Assembly: GCA_902783765.1 (NCBI GenBank)
Contig: CACZSB010000019.1
Span: forward strand, 1 to 10,500
Direction: 5' to 3'
Source of the DNA: an uncultured Lachnospiraceae bacterium
GTDB taxonomy: Bacteria; Bacillota; Clostridia; Lachnospirales; Lachnospiraceae
Length of the DNA: 10,500 nt
Within the stretch, counting starts at the first letter, position 1; every line of letters starts with the position of its first letter. Under the pieces are notes generated by a model that was not told the DNA's origin, searched no databases, and was given only the letters and a program-made list of their open reading frames with translations. Position numbers and translations under genes: made by a program. Positions 1-6,782 of this stretch are shown here, one piece after another.

Positions 1-430
1 CCCCCAACAGATCCGCCAGATGGCCCGTTTCGCCGGAAAACAGTTCCCGGCGGGGCACACCGGCCATGATCTTATGAATCAGTTCCATATCATCTTTCAC
101 GGAAAGCAGGTAATCGATCACTGCCTTCCGATAGCCCCGGGCGGTAAAGCCGGCCTGATCCACCGCATCCTGGATGAAAAACTGACGCAGACCGCTGTTA
201 GCCCGCAGCGTTTCTGCCATAAGCTGGTCCAGATACAGCACCTTGACCCCCTGTTCCCGGAGCAGAGCCGCAAATTGATCATGCTCCTCCTGGGCCCGGT
301 GCAGATAAGGAATATCATCGAAAAGCAGGGAGCTCATGGTTTCCGGCACCAGATGCTCCAGCTCCCGACCCGGCCGCTGAAGCAAAATGCTCTTTAAAGG
401 CCCAATCTCACTGCGTACGCATACAGACAT
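1..430 (-). CDS. arcA: Arginine deiminase, N-terminal part (gene cut by window edge)
   Basis: Arginine deiminase hydrolyses L-arginine to citrulline and ammonia in the cytoplasm, the first step of the ATP-yielding arginine deiminase pathway. Only the first 143 residues of a protein usually about 400 long are visible; the frame is open to the window edge. The N-terminus is typical of the family: SEIGPLKSILLQRPGREL at residues 7-24, with the conserved RPG, then LLFDDIPYLHRAQEEHD at 35-51, with the conserved FDD of the active-site region, then VLYLDQLMAET at 64-74. The ATG at 430 is preceded by AAAGGAGA (437-444) at good spacing. The gene begins 28 bp after rlmB on the same strand. Catalytic His and Cys residues lie in the unseen C-terminal part, so activity cannot be judged. 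Related amidinotransferases are the alternative, but the FDDIPYL block favours arginine deiminase. Confidence 0.9.
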   Translation of the reverse strand, partial: MSVCVRSEIGPLKSILLQRPGRELEHLVPETMSSLLFDDIPYLHRAQEEHDQFAALLREQGVKVLYLDQLMAETLRANSGLRQFFIQDAVDQAGFTARGYRKAVIDYLLSVKDDMELIHKIMAGVPRRELFSGETGHLADLLG

Positions 431-436
431 AATTCG

Positions 437-444
437 TCTCCTTT
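437..444 (-). promoter_or_regulatory. Ribosome binding site of arcA
   Basis: On the minus strand AAAGGAGA ends six bases before the ATG at 430. It fixes the start of the truncated arginine deiminase gene. The 28-bp gap holds a TATAAC hexamer (451-456) but no recognisable -35 box at the right distance, so a separate promoter is not supported. Confidence 0.7.
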
Positions 445-458
445 AGAATTGTTATAAT

Positions 459-1193
459 TCAGGTGAAGCTACGCTGCCTCACCACTTCATACATAAATAT
501 CCCCGCCGCCACAGAGGCGTTTAAGGAATCAATTTCCCCTGTCATGGGAATGGATACGGTGAAATCGCAATGCTCCTTCACCAGGCGGGACACCCCGTCC
601 CCCTCGCCGCCGATCACCAAACCGATGGAACCCTTCAGATCCTGCTTGAATAAGGGCGCTCCGTCCATATCGCAGCAGGCCAGCCACAGGCCCTGTTTCT
701 TTAAAAATTCCATGGTCTGCACCAGGTTGGTGACCCGGGCCACGGGCAGATAATTGATGGCGCCGGCAGAGACCCGGGCCACCGTGGCATTCAGCCCCAC
801 CGCCCGGTTTTTGGGAATAATGACGCCATGGGCCCCCGCCTGGTGGGCGCTGCGAATAATAGCCCCCAGATTATGGGGATCCTCAATCCCGTCCAAAAGC
901 AGTAAAAAAGGGGCTTCCTGCCGCTGGGCGGCCTTTTCCAGAAGCTCCTCCACCGAGGCATAGTCATAGGCGGGAAAACGGGCAATCACCCCCTGATGAC
1001 GGCCGGACTGGGACTGGGCATCCATTTCAGCCTTCTCCAGGTAAACGGGCCGGACCCCCAGGGAATTGGCCAGGCGAAGCAAAGACGCCCACTGGGTCTC
1101 CTTCTGTCCTTTTTGCAGCCACAGGGATTCCGGCTGCCGCCGGGCTCTCAGGGCCTCGGTCACCGCATTCTTTCCCTCAAGCTGTTCCCACAT
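459..1193 (-). CDS. rlmB: 23S rRNA 2'-O-ribose methyltransferase, TrmH/SpoU family (RlmB)
   Basis: This SpoU-family enzyme uses S-adenosylmethionine to methylate a ribose 2'-OH of 23S rRNA (G2251 in E. coli RlmB). At 244 residues it has the usual length. Residues 1-75 form the small N-terminal RNA-binding domain (LEGKNAVTEAL at 5-15), followed by the knotted catalytic domain. Motif 1 is DPHNLGAIIRSA at 105-116, with N108 and R114; motif 2 is GGEGDG at 195-200; motif 3 is IPMTGEIDSLNASVAA at 215-230, with N225. All key residues are present. The ATG at 1193 lies inside the end of mrnC (17-base overlap) and has AAGGA about seven bases upstream, so translation is probably coupled. The cysS - mrnC - rlmB order is common in Bacillota. 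The exact target nucleotide is inferred from the family. Confidence 0.93.
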   Translation of the reverse strand: MWEQLEGKNAVTEALRARRQPESLWLQKGQKETQWASLLRLANSLGVRPVYLEKAEMDAQSQSGRHQGVIARFPAYDYASVEELLEKAAQRQEAPFLLLLDGIEDPHNLGAIIRSAHQAGAHGVIIPKNRAVGLNATVARVSAGAINYLPVARVTNLVQTMEFLKKQGLWLACCDMDGAPLFKQDLKGSIGLVIGGEGDGVSRLVKEHCDFTVSIPMTGEIDSLNASVAAGIFMYEVVRQRSFT

Positions 1194-1596
1194 GTTCCAT
1201 TCCTTCTTTTATCAATTCCAAAAGCCGCTCCCGGCGCCCCTGAAGATACAAGGTCCCGAACAGGGTCTCTAAACCGGTGGCTTTTCTGTACTCCAGGGCA
1301 GACGCATTTTTCGCGCCGTGCTCCGGTTTGGAATTTTTCCCCCGGCGATATACTGCTGCCTCTTCCTCGCTGAGCAGGGGCAATAAAGCCTCTGCCATTT
1401 TAGCCTGTCCCACGGCGGAGACATAGGGCAGGGACCGGGCATAAAGGGCGCCGTTAGGGCTGTTGCCTTTTTCCAGCAGCACGGTGCGAACCACCAATTC
1501 AAAAACCGCATCCCCTAAATAAGCCAGGGACAGGGAAGGGATCCGGGCCGGATTCACCCTTTCCAATTGAAAAGCATCTCTTATGCTCTCTTCCAT
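1177..1596 (-). CDS. mrnC: Mini-ribonuclease III (MrnC)
   Basis: Mini-III is a dimeric RNase III-type endonuclease consisting of the catalytic domain alone; in Bacillus it matures the ends of 23S rRNA. The 139-residue protein has no double-stranded RNA binding domain, as expected. The first signature is YLGDAVFEL at residues 26-34, with the metal ligand D29. The second is GLETLFGTLYLQG at 108-120, with E110 in the place of the second catalytic acid. The conserved basic stretch VYRRGKNSK (82-90) contacts RNA in the family. The ATG at 1596 lies inside cysS (16-base overlap, different frame) with only a weak ribosome binding site, so translation probably depends on coupling to cysS. The 3' end overlaps rlmB. 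The only plausible alternative is another RNase III-fold protein; length and context favour Mini-III. Confidence 0.92.
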   Translation of the reverse strand: MEESIRDAFQLERVNPARIPSLSLAYLGDAVFELVVRTVLLEKGNSPNGALYARSLPYVSAVGQAKMAEALLPLLSEEEAAVYRRGKNSKPEHGAKNASALEYRKATGLETLFGTLYLQGRRERLLELIKEGMEHVGTA

Positions 1597-2978
1597 TTGA
1601 CACCGTCTTTGGTATCTTCCAAAAGGATGCCCTGGGCCGCCAGCTGATTTCTGATCTCATCTGCCCGGCCGAAGTTTTTGGCCTTCCGGGCCTCCTGGCG
1701 CTCCGTGATCAAAGCCTCGATGGCTTCATCTAAGAGCTCCGCCTTAGGCTCGCCGATACCTAGAATATCTCCCAATTCCAAAGCCGTCTGTCTAAGAGCG
1801 TCCCAGTCCTCCCGGGCCGTTTCCTCCGGCTTTAAGGTATTGGCATATTTAATCAATTCAAACAATACGGAGATGGCATCCGCCGTATTAAAGTCGTCCT
1901 CCATGGCCCCTTCAAAACGGCTGCAAAAGCCCTGCACCGCCTGGACCACCGGGGAGCCTTCTGCCAGGCCCTGGGGGCATTTTTCCGCCTCATCCCGGAG
2001 CCGCACCAGGCCGTTTTCGATCCGCTCCAGGCCGTTTTTCGCCGCTTCCATTAAATCCTCACTGTAATTTAAGGGGCTGCGGTAATGGGCGCTGAGCATA
2101 AAAAAGCGCAGCACCTTCAGATCGTGCCGGGCGGCAATATCCCGCACCTTTAAGGAATTCCCCAGGGATTTGGACATTTTTTTATTGTCGATATTGAGGA
2201 ATGCGTTATGCATCCAGTAGCGGGCAAAGGGCTTGCCGCTCACCGCCTCACTCTGGGCGATCTCATTTTCGTGATGGGGAAAGATCAAATCCTCCCCGCC
2301 CCCGTGGATATCGATCTGCTCACCCAAATACTTCTTGGACATAACAGAGCATTCGATATGCCAGCCCGGCCGCCCCTGGCCCCAGGGTGACTCCCAATAG
2401 GGCTCCCCTTCCTTTTTGGGCTTCCAAAGCACAAAATCTCCGGGGTTTTCCTTTTCGTCCTCCCCCGTTACCAAAAGAGCCCGATTTCCGCTGATCAAAT
2501 CGTCCAGGTTCTTCCCGGAAAGCTCGCCGTAGCGCTTAAAGCGTTTTACCCGGTAATAGACGGTGCCGTTCACTTCGTAGGCATAACCCTTGTCGATCAA
2601 GACCTGAATCATCTCAATCATGCCGTCAATCTCTTCCGTGGCCTTGGGATGGGTGGTGGCAGGCCGTACCCGCATTCCCTCCATATCCTTTATGCATTCC
2701 TCTGTAAAGCGCTGGGAAATCACGGAAGCTTCCACCCCGTCCGCCAGGGCCCGTTTGATAATCTTATCGTCCACATCCGTGAAATTGGACACGAAATTTA
2801 CCTCATAGCCCTTGTATTCCAAATACCGGCGCACGGAATCGAAAAAGATCATGGGCCGAGTATTGCCGATATGAATAAAGTCATAGACCGTGGGGCCGCA
2901 TACATACATGCGGACCTTGCCGGGCTCCAGGGGGACAAAATCTTCCTTGCTGCGAGTCAGGGTATTATATATCTTCAT
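1581..2978 (-). CDS. cysS: Cysteinyl-tRNA synthetase
   Basis: This cytoplasmic class I synthetase charges tRNA-Cys with cysteine using ATP. The 465 residues match the family length. The catalytic Rossmann domain carries the HIGH motif as HIGN (36-39) and the KMSKS motif at 267-271. The zinc that recognises the cysteine thiol is held by C27, C210, H235 and E239, all present ([10 protein letters not shown] at 24-33, [10 protein letters not shown] at 205-214, [11 protein letters not shown] at 233-243). A helical domain follows (about 300-400), then the short C-terminal tRNA-binding part. The ATG at 2976-2978 has AAGGAG four bases upstream. The gene lies 21 bp after the SleB-type hydrolase and overlaps mrnC at its 3' end. 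No T-box leader can fit in the 21-bp gap, so expression must come from further upstream. Confidence 0.97.
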   Translation of the reverse strand: MKIYNTLTRSKEDFVPLEPGKVRMYVCGPTVYDFIHIGNTRPMIFFDSVRRYLEYKGYEVNFVSNFTDVDDKIIKRALADGVEASVISQRFTEECIKDMEGMRVRPATTHPKATEEIDGMIEMIQVLIDKGYAYEVNGTVYYRVKRFKRYGELSGKNLDDLISGNRALLVTGEDEKENPGDFVLWKPKKEGEPYWESPWGQGRPGWHIECSVMSKKYLGEQIDIHGGGEDLIFPHHENEIAQSEAVSGKPFARYWMHNAFLNIDNKKMSKSLGNSLKVRDIAARHDLKVLRFFMLSAHYRSPLNYSEDLMEAAKNGLERIENGLVRLRDEAEKCPQGLAEGSPVVQAVQGFCSRFEGAMEDDFNTADAISVLFELIKYANTLKPEETAREDWDALRQTALELGDILGIGEPKAELLDEAIEALITERQEARKAKNFGRADEIRNQLAAQGILLEDTKDGVKWKRA

Positions 2979-2999
2979 AAAACTCCTTACAGGGACGAA

Positions 3000-4433
3000 T
3001 CAATAGTAAAATACATGCCAACACACCGTCATTTTGTGGCTGTGACGGGGATTGATCTTTGCAAAGGCCTCCGGAGTACAGAAGTACAGGTACTCCTTGG
3101 GAATGACCCAGACGCCCTCTAACACATCCTTGGCTGCCTGCACGCAGCTTTCCCGGGCCCCCTGGGCCAAACGCCTGGCCAGCATGCCGTTTTTCACAGG
3201 GGAAAACTGGCCGGGCCCGTAAACCACATCATAAATGGTGGTCTGAAAGCGGGGATCCAAAATACGGTTCATAATCACATTGCCCACAGCCACCCGGCCT
3301 TCGTAGGTCTGGCCCCCGGCCTCGCAGTCGATAATGGCTGCCAAGAGTTCCAGATTGGTATAGCCGCTGGGATTATATAAGTCGGGGTCGATGATAATGG
3401 AGCCCACCGCCCGGCGGTCAGAAGCAATCAGGGCTTCTTCCTGGGCCTTGCGCTTTTCCTCCGGGGTGCGGGCCAAAAGAGCCGCTCTTTCCGCTGCAAT
3501 TCGGGCCTTTTCATCCTCCGCTGCCTGGCGGGCCTTTTCCGCCTCGGCTTCTTTCCGGGCCTGTTCTTCCTGGGCCCGGCGCTCCGCCTCCGCCGCCGCA
3601 TTCCGGGCATCGGCCTCCGCCTTCTGACGGGCGGCCTCCGCTGCGGCCCGCTGCCGCGCCGCTTCCTCCTCTGCCCGTTTCCGGGCTGCATCTTCTGCGG
3701 CCTTCCGGGCCGCTTCCCGGGCCGCCTCCAGCTTTACCTGCTGGTTCTGAACTTCCTGGGCATAGACCATGGCCTGTTCACTGTAGGCCGCCACCTGGGC
3801 ACTATAAACCGCCAGCTTATCCAGCATTTCCTGGGTCTTGGTCTGATAAATGGCTTCTTTTTCCTCAGCGGCCTTCAGCAGGCTAACCAGCCTATCCTCC
3901 TCCGCAATCATGAGAGCCAGGTTTTCGCTGCACTCATCCAGGGTGGCCTGATAATCCTCCATCATCTTCTTATCATAGGCTGACATGGAGCTGATATACT
4001 CGGCACTGTTCAATATGGCGCTTAAGGATTTTGAGCCCAGGAGGATCTCCAGATAAGAAGCCACCGGCTGCTCATAGGTGTACTGGATCCGCAGGGCCAT
4101 GGCGTCCTTCTGCTCCGCCAACCGGGCTTCGGATTCCACCCGCTGGGCCAGATAATGGTCAATTAGGGTCTCCGTTTCGGAGGCCTGACGATTCAGATCC
4201 TCCAGCTCTTCCAGCAGGCCGTCCAGCTCCAGCTGCGCTTCATCCAGCTCCGCCCGAAGCTGACTGCGCAGATAATTGACCCAGGCGGCATTTTCCTCCG
4301 CCTGCTGCTGTTTGTTTTCGTTTTTTTCGATTTCCTTCTGGATATCCTCTAACTCGTCTGCCCGGGAGACAAAGCCCCAGCAGCAGATTCCCAGCAGAAG
4401 GCATATTATCAGACCATAAATTAGCTTTTTCAT
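3000..4433 (-). CDS. Secreted coiled-coil cell wall hydrolase with C-terminal SleB-type domain
   Basis: Probable exported peptidoglycan hydrolase of 477 residues. Residues 1-25 form a signal peptide (Lys-Lys, then a hydrophobic stretch, with a likely cut near SRA-DEL). Residues 26-215 are a long coiled coil resembling the PcsB/CwlO N-terminal region, including the typical block SYLEILLGSKSLSAILNSA (126-144). Residues 232-335 are a very Ala/Arg/Glu/Lys-rich, probably helical stalk. Residues 358-477 match the SleB (Hydrolase_2) domain: IIDCEAGGQTYEGRVAVG at 367-384, with E371 as the presumed catalytic Glu, then NVIMNRILDPRF, and a typical end in HVFYY. SleB-family domains are lytic transglycosylases. 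PcsB/CwlO coils usually sit with NlpC/P60, CHAP or M23 domains and are controlled by FtsEX, so the partner domain here is notable. A role in spore germination or in growth cannot be decided. The gene lies between glyS and cysS with short gaps. Confidence 0.85.
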   Translation of the reverse strand: MKKLIYGLIICLLLGICCWGFVSRADELEDIQKEIEKNENKQQQAEENAAWVNYLRSQLRAELDEAQLELDGLLEELEDLNRQASETETLIDHYLAQRVESEARLAEQKDAMALRIQYTYEQPVASYLEILLGSKSLSAILNSAEYISSMSAYDKKMMEDYQATLDECSENLALMIAEEDRLVSLLKAAEEKEAIYQTKTQEMLDKLAVYSAQVAAYSEQAMVYAQEVQNQQVKLEAAREAARKAAEDAARKRAEEEAARQRAAAEAARQKAEADARNAAAEAERRAQEEQARKEAEAEKARQAAEDEKARIAAERAALLARTPEEKRKAQEEALIASDRRAVGSIIIDPDLYNPSGYTNLELLAAIIDCEAGGQTYEGRVAVGNVIMNRILDPRFQTTIYDVVYGPGQFSPVKNGMLARRLAQGARESCVQAAKDVLEGVWVIPKEYLYFCTPEAFAKINPRHSHKMTVCWHVFYY

Positions 4434-4457
4434 CTTTCCCCCTTTCGGGACCTCTTC

Positions 4458-5852
4458 TTAAAAGAGAAACTTGTCCGCGAACCAGGCTTCCAGATCCGCC
4501 AGCGGGACCCGGACCTGCTCCATGGAATCTCTTTCCCGTATAGTTACGGCCCCATCGGTCTCGGATTCAAAATCAAAGGTTATACAGTAGGGTGTTCCGA
4601 CTTCGTCCTGGCGGCGATATCGCTTGCCGATATTGCCCCGATCGTCAAAATCGCAGTTGTAAAGGCGGCTCAGGCGGGCAAAAATTCCCTCCGCCGGCTC
4701 CGCCAGCTTTTTGGACAGGGGCAGCACGGCGATTTTTACCGGCGCAAGAGCAGGATGGAAATGAAGCACCGTACGCACATCGTTCTTTTCCGCATCCAGT
4801 ACTTCCTCGTCATAAGCAGCGCAGAGGAAGGCCAGGGTCACCCGATCCGCCCCCAGGGCCGGCTCCACCACATAGGGCAAATAACGCTCACCCGTCTCAT
4901 CATCAAAATAGCTCATATCCTCCCCGGAGACCTCCTGATGACGGCCCAGGTCATAATCCGTCCGGGAGGCAATGCCCCAAAGCTCCCCCCGGCCGAAGGG
5001 GAATTCGTATTCCAGATCCGTGGTAGCATCGCTGTAAAAGCTAAGCTCTGCCTCCTCGTGGTCCCGGGCGGAAAGGTCTTCCTCCTTTAAGCCCAGGGTA
5101 ATCAGCCATTTTTTGCAAAAGTCCAGCCAATAATCGAACCATTCCTTCTGGGTGCCGGGCTTGCAGAAAAACTCCATTTCCATTTGCTCGAATTCCCGGG
5201 TCCGGAAGGTGAAATTGCCCGGCGTAATCTCGTTGCGGAAGGACTTGCCAATCTGGCATATGCCGAAGGGAAGCTTTTTCCGGCTGGTGCGCTGGACATT
5301 CTTAAAATTCACAAACATGCCCTGGGCGGTCTCCGGCCGCAGATACACCGTATTCTTGGCATCCTCCGTAACGCCCTGGAAGGTTTTAAACATCAAATTA
5401 AACTGCCGAATATCCGTAAAGTCATGCTTTCCGCAGCCGGGGCAGGGAATCTTTCTTTCCCGGATAAAGGCTTCCATTTCCTCCTTGCTCCAGGCATCCA
5501 CGGGATTTTCCGGCTTAATGCCCTGGGCCCCGCAATAATCCTCGATCAGCTGATCCGCCCGGAAGCGTTCATGGCAGGCCCGGCAATCCATCAAGGGGTC
5601 GGAAAAGCTCCCCAAATGACCCGAGGCCACCCAGGTCTGGGGGTTCATTAAAATGGCGCAGTCCACCCCCACATTCATAGGGCTTTCTTGGACAAATTTC
5701 TGCCACCAGGCCTTTTTAACATTGTTTTTTAATTCCACTCCCAAAGGGCCGTAATCCCAGGTATTGGCCAGGCCGCCGTAGATTTCCGAGCCGGGGAAGA
5801 TAAAGCCCCTGTTCTTGCAGAGTGCCACGATTTTATCCATGGTTTTTTCCAT
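4458..5852 (-). CDS. glyS: Glycyl-tRNA synthetase, single-chain class II (alpha2) type
   Basis: This enzyme charges tRNA-Gly with glycine in the cytoplasm. The 464 residues match the bacterial homodimeric type and not the tetrameric GlyQ/GlyS type. The N-terminus [11 protein letters not shown] (17-27) and [13 protein letters not shown] (32-44) are characteristic. Class II motif 2 is [11 protein letters not shown] (202-212, with R206) and motif 3 is EPALGADR (330-337). The insertion at about 85-150 has paired cysteines (C90/C93 and C137/C140) that may bind metal. The C-terminal anticodon-binding domain starts near VKIAVLPLS (372-380). The ATG at 5850-5852 has AGGAG (5861-5865) eight bases upstream; the next Met, residue 5, has none, so the first is chosen. 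It follows a lipoprotein gene by 73 bp, too short for a T-box, and precedes a wall hydrolase by 24 bp. Confidence 0.97.
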   Translation of the reverse strand: MEKTMDKIVALCKNRGFIFPGSEIYGGLANTWDYGPLGVELKNNVKKAWWQKFVQESPMNVGVDCAILMNPQTWVASGHLGSFSDPLMDCRACHERFRADQLIEDYCGAQGIKPENPVDAWSKEEMEAFIRERKIPCPGCGKHDFTDIRQFNLMFKTFQGVTEDAKNTVYLRPETAQGMFVNFKNVQRTSRKKLPFGICQIGKSFRNEITPGNFTFRTREFEQMEMEFFCKPGTQKEWFDYWLDFCKKWLITLGLKEEDLSARDHEEAELSFYSDATTDLEYEFPFGRGELWGIASRTDYDLGRHQEVSGEDMSYFDDETGERYLPYVVEPALGADRVTLAFLCAAYDEEVLDAEKNDVRTVLHFHPALAPVKIAVLPLSKKLAEPAEGIFARLSRLYNCDFDDRGNIGKRYRRQDEVGTPYCITFDFESETDGAVTIRERDSMEQVRVPLADLEAWFADKFLF

Positions 5853-5926
5853 ATGTTACGCTCCTGATTCAGGCTTTGGGCGACCCGGGGCCGCCCCATT
5901 TAAAGGAAAATCCCCTTTAGTATGTT
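5853..5926 (-). other. Intergenic stretch with two short inverted repeats, no clear terminator
   Basis: The stretch between the lipoprotein gene and glyS holds two inverted repeats. One has six-base arms TAAAGG/CCTTTA (5901-5906 and 5914-5919) around a seven-base loop. The other has GGGCG/CGCCC arms (5878-5882 and 5892-5896) around a nine-base loop containing CCCGGG. Neither is followed by a T-tract on the minus strand, so readthrough into glyS is likely. No T-box consensus and no good promoter is visible. The inverted repeats could stabilise an mRNA end or cause partial pausing; that is inference. Confidence 0.4.
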
Positions 5927-6661
5927 CTATCGGAAAATAATAAAGCTGAGATTGACATCGTCGTCACAACGAACAGAATTCACACCGGTCACATCCAGAT
6001 TCTGGGAAAGATAATAAATATTTCCGTTCACCGTAACAGAGGTTTTTCCGCTGATGACCAGTACCAGAATATCTTCCCCCCGAAAGGCTTCCAGTAAATC
6101 CACATGTTTGCCAGTGGTATCCACCAGATTCCGGATATCATAGTTGCGAATGGCATCCTCTCGGTTCATAAGCTTTAACTGCTTGATGCCGAACTCGCTC
6201 CCCTGAAAATCCATGAAGCTATCCAGGGAATCATAACTTAAAACCAAAGACGCCACCCCGCTGATCACTTCCAGGGAATGGATGCTCACAGCAATGCTGT
6301 TCTTCGCAGTATTATAAGTGTCCACGGTTTCCTGCACAAAGCTCCGCAGCCCCTCCACATCGTAGCGAGGTTCCTCAAAACCGCTGTTGTCAAAGGGCGT
6401 CACCTCGGCGCTGCGGATTTCGCCGCTGCGGGTCAGGAAAATACCTGTGTTTTTAGGTTCGAAATCATAATAGGCCAGGGGCTCCGTGGTGGTGGGCTCT
6501 GTGGTCTGTTGATGGGTGGTGGTTCCTCCGTTGGGCAGCGTAGGGAAATTCGCAGGGCCTTCCCCCGATGAGCTGCTACCGGGATCCCGGCTGCAGGCAG
6601 CTGCCATCAGCAGAAGAACAAAGGACATCAAAATAAGTATATATTTTTTCCAAGAGAACAT
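5927..6661 (-). CDS. Putative lipoprotein of unknown function
   Basis: I do not recognise the family. With the start at 6661 the protein has 244 residues. Residues 1-22 form a lipoprotein signal (charged KK at 5-6, a hydrophobic core, then MAAAC) with Cys23 as the probable lipid-modified residue; alanine at position -3 is less common than leucine. Residues 24-62 are a low-complexity Ser/Thr/Pro/Gly linker (SSSSGEGP, TEPTTTEP), as often seen tethering a domain above the membrane. Residues 63-244 look like one compact mixed alpha/beta domain with no catalytic motif I can name. The start at 6661 is chosen because GGAGG (6667-6671) lies five bases upstream and a strong promoter lies just before it. 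The frame stays open up to an ATG at 6778, but that extension would run through the promoter and the terminator. The gene leads the unit containing glyS. Confidence 0.75.
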   Translation of the reverse strand: MFSWKKYILILMSFVLLLMAAACSRDPGSSSSGEGPANFPTLPNGGTTTHQQTTEPTTTEPLAYYDFEPKNTGIFLTRSGEIRSAEVTPFDNSGFEEPRYDVEGLRSFVQETVDTYNTAKNSIAVSIHSLEVISGVASLVLSYDSLDSFMDFQGSEFGIKQLKLMNREDAIRNYDIRNLVDTTGKHVDLLEAFRGEDILVLVISGKTSVTVNGNIYYLSQNLDVTGVNSVRCDDDVNLSFIIFR

Positions 6662-6666
6662 AGGTG

Positions 6667-6671
6667 CCTCC
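6667..6671 (-). promoter_or_regulatory. Ribosome binding site that fixes the lipoprotein start
   Basis: GGAGG on the minus strand lies five bases before the ATG at 6659-6661. It places the start directly before the lipoprotein signal sequence and argues against the upstream in-frame ATG at 6778. Confidence 0.8.
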
Positions 6672-6691
6672 AAAAAACACATATATTTGGC

Positions 6692-6720
6692 ATTATACCT
6701 CGATATGCGCAGGAAATCAA
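6692..6720 (-). promoter_or_regulatory. Sigma-A type promoter for the lipoprotein/glyS unit
   Basis: On the minus strand TTGATT (6715-6720) is followed after exactly 17 bp by a perfect TATAAT (6692-6697). Transcription would start near 6685, giving a leader of about 24 bases before the ATG at 6661. It sits directly downstream of the S1 terminator and is the only well-formed promoter I see in the window. It probably serves the lipoprotein gene and, by readthrough, glyS and the genes after it. Confidence 0.8.
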
Positions 6721-6734
6721 CAAGTAAGAGCAAG

Positions 6735-6763
6735 AAAAAAGCGAGGATTCTCCCCGCCTTTTT
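6735..6763 (-). terminator. Intrinsic terminator after the S1-like gene
   Basis: On the minus strand the arms GCGGGGA and TCCTCGC (6751-6757 and 6741-6747) form a seven-pair stem around a GAA loop. An A-rich run (6759-6763) precedes it and six T (6735-6740) follow. The one non-Watson-Crick pair is G-U in the minus-strand RNA but A-C in the plus-strand RNA, which supports use on the minus strand. It begins about 20 bases after the S1 stop codon (6783-6785) and ends the cmk - ispH - S1 unit. Confidence 0.9.
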
Positions 6764-6782
6764 CCTGAACATGAGCATGGAA

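Noticed and set aside
451..456. TATAAC hexamer as a promoter for arcA
   Set aside because: No -35 element at 16-18 bp upstream inside the end of rlmB; probably chance in an AT-rich gap.
3391..3720. Repetitive GCC/TCC/GGC-rich stretch as a possible DNA repeat array
   Set aside because: It has no fixed period or exact units; it is explained by the Ala/Arg/Glu-rich stalk encoded on the minus strand.
5853..5926. Possible T-box or terminator before glyS
   Set aside because: The 73 bp are too short for a T-box, the conserved T-box core is absent, and the inverted repeats are not followed by a T-tract.
6662..6778. Extended N-terminus of the lipoprotein from the ATG at 6778
   Set aside because: These 39 codons translate the terminator hairpin, its T-tract and the promoter; a better start with GGAGG lies at 6661, directly before a lipoprotein signal.
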